Below are positions 60,877 to 64,000 of a DNA stretch of 64,000 nucleotides, piece by piece. The number at the start of each line of letters is the position of its first letter. Position 1 is the first letter of the stretch. The notes under the pieces were generated by a model. The model had not been told where the DNA came from. It was given only the letters and a program-made list of their open reading frames with translations, and searched no databases. The stretch is from Polyangium jinanense. Its GTDB lineage: Bacteria; Myxococcota; Polyangia; Polyangiales; Polyangiaceae. The position numbers and the translations under genes were made by a program. The DNA lies in NCBI RefSeq assembly GCF_028435365.1, contig NZ_JAGTJJ010000046.1, positions 28,178 to 92,177 of the forward strand, in the 5' to 3' direction.

Positions 60877-62075
60877 CGACCCCGTCGAGTGTGCTCGTCG
60901 TGGGCGCCTCCGCGGGCGGTCTCGCTGTCGCGGAGGCGCTGCGGCGCGAAGGGTATGAGGGCCGGCTTTCGCTGCTCGGCGCCGAGCGGCACTTGCCCTA
61001 CGACCGGCCGCCGCTGTCGAAAAAGGTGCTGTCCGGCGCCTGGAAACCCGAGCAAGCGCAGCTCCGCCCCGAGAGCGCGCTCACGAAGCTCGATGTCGAG
61101 CTCGTGCTCGGGGACGCCGCCATTCGCCTGGACGTCGCGGCGCGCGAGGTCACGACCGCCTCGGGACGTAGCCTGCGCGCGGACGTCGTCGTGCTGGCCA
61201 CGGGTCTCGAGGCGCGTCGGCTGCCAGGGCAGGAGGCATGGGCGGGCGTGCACGTGCTGCGCACCGTGGACGACACGCTCGCGCTGCGCGCGGATTTGCT
61301 CGCGGGGCCACGGGTGGTCGTCGCGGGCGACGGCGTGCTCGGCACGGAGATCGCCGCGACCGCGCGGGGCATGGGCCTCGAGGTCACGATGGTCGGCCCG
61401 CAATCGGCGCCGCTCGCGAATCAGCTCGGATTGCAGGTGGGCGGGTATCTGGCGAAGTTCCACGAGGATCAGGGCGTGAAGCTTCGTCTCGGGATCGGCG
61501 TGCAGGAGCTGCTCGGCGCGGAGGGACGGGTCCATGGCGTCCGTCTGGCGAACGGCGAGGTGTTGCCTGCGGACGTGGTCGTGGTGGCGATTGGCTCACG
61601 CCCGGCAATCGGATGGCTCGCGGGGAGTGGGCTTCAGCTGGCCGATGGAATCGTGTGTGATTCGCGGTGCCAGGCGGCGGCGGGCATTTACGCCGTCGGC
61701 GACGTGGCGCGGTGGCACCACGAGGGGCTCGGAACGGGGGTGCGGCTGGAGAACCGGACCAATGCCGTCGAACAGGCCATGGCGGTGGCGGCCAATATCC
61801 TCGGAAAGGATCGGCCGTACACGCCGGTGCCGTATTTCTGGACAGACCAATACGATGCCAAGATCCAGGTGCACGGTTTCGTCGGCGCCGACGCCGAGGT
61901 GGCGATCGTGGAAGGAGATCCTGCGCTCCGGCAGTTCGTCGCGCTTTATGGGAGCCGCGGGAAGGTCATTGGGGTGCTCGGGTGGAACATGGTGAAGCAA
62001 ACCCGGCAGCACCGGCAGCACGTGGTGGATGCGACGGCGTGGGAAGCCGTGCAGAAGCTCGCCATCCCGCAATGA
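60873..62075 (+). CDS. FAD-dependent ferredoxin reductase, 400 aa
   Basis: ATG 60873, overlapping the end of the ferredoxin remnant. First dinucleotide site VLVVGASAGGLAVAEALRRE (FAD), PYDRPPLSKKVLSG, ATGLEARRLPG, second site VVVAGDGVLGTEIAATARGM (NAD(P)H; here GDGVLG in place of the usual GxGxxG), then IYAVGDVARW with the FAD-binding Asp, and the C-terminal KIQVHGFVG domain. The family passes electrons from NAD(P)H to ferredoxins of P450 or dioxygenase systems. In this locus its ferredoxin is truncated and no P450 remains next to it; the P450 fused to DyP lies 33 kb away. The gene itself is intact and may serve another ferredoxin. Confidence 0.9.
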   Translation: MTTPSSVLVVGASAGGLAVAEALRREGYEGRLSLLGAERHLPYDRPPLSKKVLSGAWKPEQAQLRPESALTKLDVELVLGDAAIRLDVAAREVTTASGRSLRADVVVLATGLEARRLPGQEAWAGVHVLRTVDDTLALRADLLAGPRVVVAGDGVLGTEIAATARGMGLEVTMVGPQSAPLANQLGLQVGGYLAKFHEDQGVKLRLGIGVQELLGAEGRVHGVRLANGEVLPADVVVVAIGSRPAIGWLAGSGLQLADGIVCDSRCQAAAGIYAVGDVARWHHEGLGTGVRLENRTNAVEQAMAVAANILGKDRPYTPVPYFWTDQYDAKIQVHGFVGADAEVAIVEGDPALRQFVALYGSRGKVIGVLGWNMVKQTRQHRQHVVDATAWEAVQKLAIPQ

Positions 62076-62078
62076 GCG

Positions 62079-62564
62079 TCAGAGCGCCTCGATGAGGCTC
62101 ACCTGCCAGAGCGCGCAGGCCTCGCGCTTGCCCCCAGCCGGCGCGCGTCCACCGGTGATCCGCACCTTCGAGCCCACGCCCACGACCTTGCCGTTCTTCG
62201 TGTGGAGCTTGAGGTCCTTGTCCGTGAAATTCTTCGGCAGCCTCTCGATCTGATTCTTGCCGTCTCCGACCGGCACGTCGGCGTTCACGCGTTTGCCCTT
62301 GTTGCCAGGCTCGGAGAAGAGGTCGAAGTCACACGTGTCGCTGCAGACCTTGAGCATGCTCCGAGGCGCGCCGACATAGCCCTCGATGGTCACCTTCTTG
62401 GTGACGTTCAGGCCCTTCTCCATGGTGGGGTCGAACTCGGCGGCGCAGACGTTATCGAACGTGACGGGCGTGCCCGGCTTGGGCTCTTCGCAGCCGAGGC
62501 CGAGGGCCGCGAGCAGGGCGGCGGCCACGAGAACGATGGGGAGACGGTTGGGGGAGGCTGTCAT
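62079..62564 (-). CDS. Small lipoprotein, 161 aa
   Basis: Start at ATG 62564 (MTASPNRLPIVLVAAALLAA) so that the signal and lipobox LGLGCEE fit; 62603 is a longer alternative. The mature part is a compact beta-rich domain: PVTFDNVCAAEFDPTMEKGL, KVTIEGYVGAPRSML, VCSDTCDFDLFSEPGNKG, and GVGSKVRITGGRAPAG, reminiscent of an OB-fold (strand-G-Y/F-V and K-V-R-I-T-G). Four cysteines may form two disulfides. Convergent with the reductase gene (stops four bases apart). Function unknown. Confidence 0.75.
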   Translation of the reverse strand: MTASPNRLPIVLVAAALLAALGLGCEEPKPGTPVTFDNVCAAEFDPTMEKGLNVTKKVTIEGYVGAPRSMLKVCSDTCDFDLFSEPGNKGKRVNADVPVGDGKNQIERLPKNFTDKDLKLHTKNGKVVGVGSKVRITGGRAPAGGKREACALWQVSLIEAL

Positions 62565-62648
62565 CGTGCGGCGGATGTTACCCGGAACCGAACGGGCGGC
62601 CACATATTTGTACGCGCGCCTGCCACCGTGCTAGGGAACGGCATTCCC

Positions 62649-63749
62649 ATGCGGCGATTTCTCGTTTCGATGCTCGCCCTCGCGCTCGTGCCGCTGGCCA
62701 CGGCCGCCGCCGCGCCGAAGGATCCCAAAGCGGGGCTCGCGTATTACGAGAATCCGCGCACGCTCTCCCACGTGGCCGCGAAATTCGGGATTCCGGTCGA
62801 GGAGATCGCGCGCCTGAACGGCATCAAGGACAAGGACCATTTCCATCGGTACGGCCTCGTTTTGCCGGACGTGCCCTCGACACGGAAGCTCCCGCGCTAC
62901 GTGCCCTGGGCTCCGGCGCGGCCGCGCGCGATGTGTCCGGTCACGCCGTGGAAGCTCGTCGCGGCCCAGGAAAAGGGATGCACGGAGGCGTATTGCGGGA
63001 CCGGCCCCGGAGGCGGGCGCGCGTGCCTTTGCAGGGACGACCAGGCGGAGACGACGATATCTCTCACCACGAACGGGAAAACCCTGCGCCTGCCCGCAAG
63101 CATTTCCATGTGGAATCCGTGGGGATCGAGCTTCGTGGACGTGACGTCTGCCGACCTCGACAGCGACGGCTCGCCCGAGGTGATGCTCTCGACGCTGGGG
63201 GCCGTGTCGAACGGGCTCGGCCAAGAGTATCGCGAGTTCATCGTGGTCCGCGACGGCCGGGAATGGTTCCGCTACGACAGTGGCACGTTCACCGCGAAAA
63301 CGGCGCTCGTTCGCGTGGGGAACGAGTGCCACCTCGCTTCGGCGCACTGGGAAGAAGTGACCCATCCGCTGAAGGGTCCGGCCCTTCACCTCGTGGAGCG
63401 CACGTTCGACCCGACGAACCTTCGTGTCGACCGCGAGATCGTGGGCGCTCGCGCCGGCGAAGGCCAGTTTTACGAGCTGCCTTTCGACCCGCTCGCCCCG
63501 CGCACCTTGCCCGCGCAATCCGCCACGGTCCTCGCGATCTCGCGCGTCGATGACGGCACGACCGTCACGATTCGCACGGACGCGGGGAAGAAGACCCTGC
63601 CCGACGCCCGCTTCGGGGACGCGAGCACGGGGCGTGTGCTCCCCTTGGGCTTCCTTCCGAGCAAAGCCTCGGTGGGGAAGGGGAAGGTGCTCTTCGGGCG
63701 CTCACACGATATCGATATCGTGTGGCTGTCCAGCCCGAAGCAACGTTAG
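62649..63749 (+). CDS. LysM-domain exported protein, 366 aa
   Basis: ATG 62649 with a Sec signal (FLVSMLALALVPLATAAAA). A LysM-like domain follows at about 28-66 (TLSHVAAKFGIPVEEIARLN, then GLVLPDV), which would bind peptidoglycan or chitin-like glycan. The rest is a periplasmic beta-rich domain with a cysteine-rich patch (CTEAYCGTGPGGGRACLCRD, about residues 116-135) and one calcium-loop-like sequence (DLDSDGSPEVMLSTLG) as in FG-GAP proteins. No catalytic motif is seen. Probably a cell-wall-associated protein. Repeat R5 begins about 28 bases after its stop. Confidence 0.8.
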   Translation: MRRFLVSMLALALVPLATAAAAPKDPKAGLAYYENPRTLSHVAAKFGIPVEEIARLNGIKDKDHFHRYGLVLPDVPSTRKLPRYVPWAPARPRAMCPVTPWKLVAAQEKGCTEAYCGTGPGGGRACLCRDDQAETTISLTTNGKTLRLPASISMWNPWGSSFVDVTSADLDSDGSPEVMLSTLGAVSNGLGQEYREFIVVRDGREWFRYDSGTFTAKTALVRVGNECHLASAHWEEVTHPLKGPALHLVERTFDPTNLRVDREIVGARAGEGQFYELPFDPLAPRTLPAQSATVLAISRVDDGTTVTIRTDAGKKTLPDARFGDASTGRVLPLGFLPSKASVGKGKVLFGRSHDIDIVWLSSPKQR

Positions 63750-63777
63750 GCCGTCGCCGGAGTTGGTCTCTTCTTGG

Positions 63778-64000
63778 GGCCGCCGCGCCGGGGCGCTGCC
63801 CCGGGCCCCGCGGGGGCTGTTCGCCCCTCGACCCGAACCAGGGCAAGCCCTGGACCGTTCGTGGAAGAACTGCGCATCGCGCAGTTCTTCCACAGGCCGG
63901 TGGCAAGACCAGGGACGGCGTTGCCGGTTGCAGCGGTCTCGGTTGGCAGGGTCGTCGCTGGTCTTGACTCGGCCTGTTCGATGAACTGCGCATCGCGCAG
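63778..64000 (+). repeat. Hairpin repeat element R5 (A-half first, cut by window end)
   Basis: Begins with GGCCGCCGCGCC. A-half stems as in R1: GGGGC/GCCCC, GGGGC..GCCCC, CCAGGG/CCCTGG (63838-63853), GAAGAACTGCGC with loop ATC (63864-63890). The linker (GGCAAGACCAGGGACGGCG..) and the start of the B-half palindrome (63980-64000) follow; the rest lies outside the window. Confidence 0.88.

Overview
The window is high-GC DNA with long genes, two serine/threonine kinase–AAA–TPR giants, an FHA-type sigma-54 activator, many lipoproteins and many lineage-restricted hypotheticals. This points to a myxobacterium, most likely of the Polyangium/Sorangium side of the group; no rRNA or marker gene is present to prove it.

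Layout. 0-12.7 kb: a partial GNAT acetyltransferase, HEAT-repeat proteins, an epimerase, a broken DUF4419 gene, a GT-C-like membrane protein, DUF2804 and Hsp70-like genes, and two coupled hypotheticals. 12.7-24.8 kb: an FG-GAP protein and a signalling block (kinase, FHA/sigma-54 activator, histidine kinase, second kinase). 24.8-30.1 kb: a three-gene operon encoding a patatin-like phospholipase, a small protein, and a fusion of a DyP-type heme peroxidase with a cytochrome P450. 30.3-37.1 kb: a compact biosynthetic cluster with homologues of the arginine N-methyltransferase SznE and the N-nitrosourea-forming metalloenzyme SznF of streptozotocin biosynthesis, plus two ATP-grasp ligases, an alpha/beta hydrolase and a 63-residue peptide, around a divergent promoter region. 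37.3-45.3 kb: two large hypotheticals, YcaQ-type DNA glycosylase and an ADP-ribosylglycohydrolase. 45.3-53 kb: a three-gene module present twice, one copy with a broken lipoprotein gene, around a MORN-repeat lipoprotein. 53-64 kb: propeller lipoproteins, a GH3 beta-glucosidase, the ruins of a TetR/ferredoxin operon still carrying an intact reductase, and two envelope proteins.

How the genes work together. SznE- and SznF-like enzymes should make N-methylarginine and turn it into an N-nitrosourea or related N-N product; the ATP-grasp ligases would then couple it to another amino acid (inference). The neighbouring phospholipase plus peroxidase-P450 resembles, in logic only, the fungal oxylipin route: release a fatty acid, oxygenate it, rearrange the hydroperoxide. 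Both blocks have candidate sigma-54 promoters.

Five copies of a roughly 310-350 bp non-coding element made of successive hairpins, with covarying stems, lie directly downstream of genes. One copy sits exactly at the break in the DUF4419 gene.
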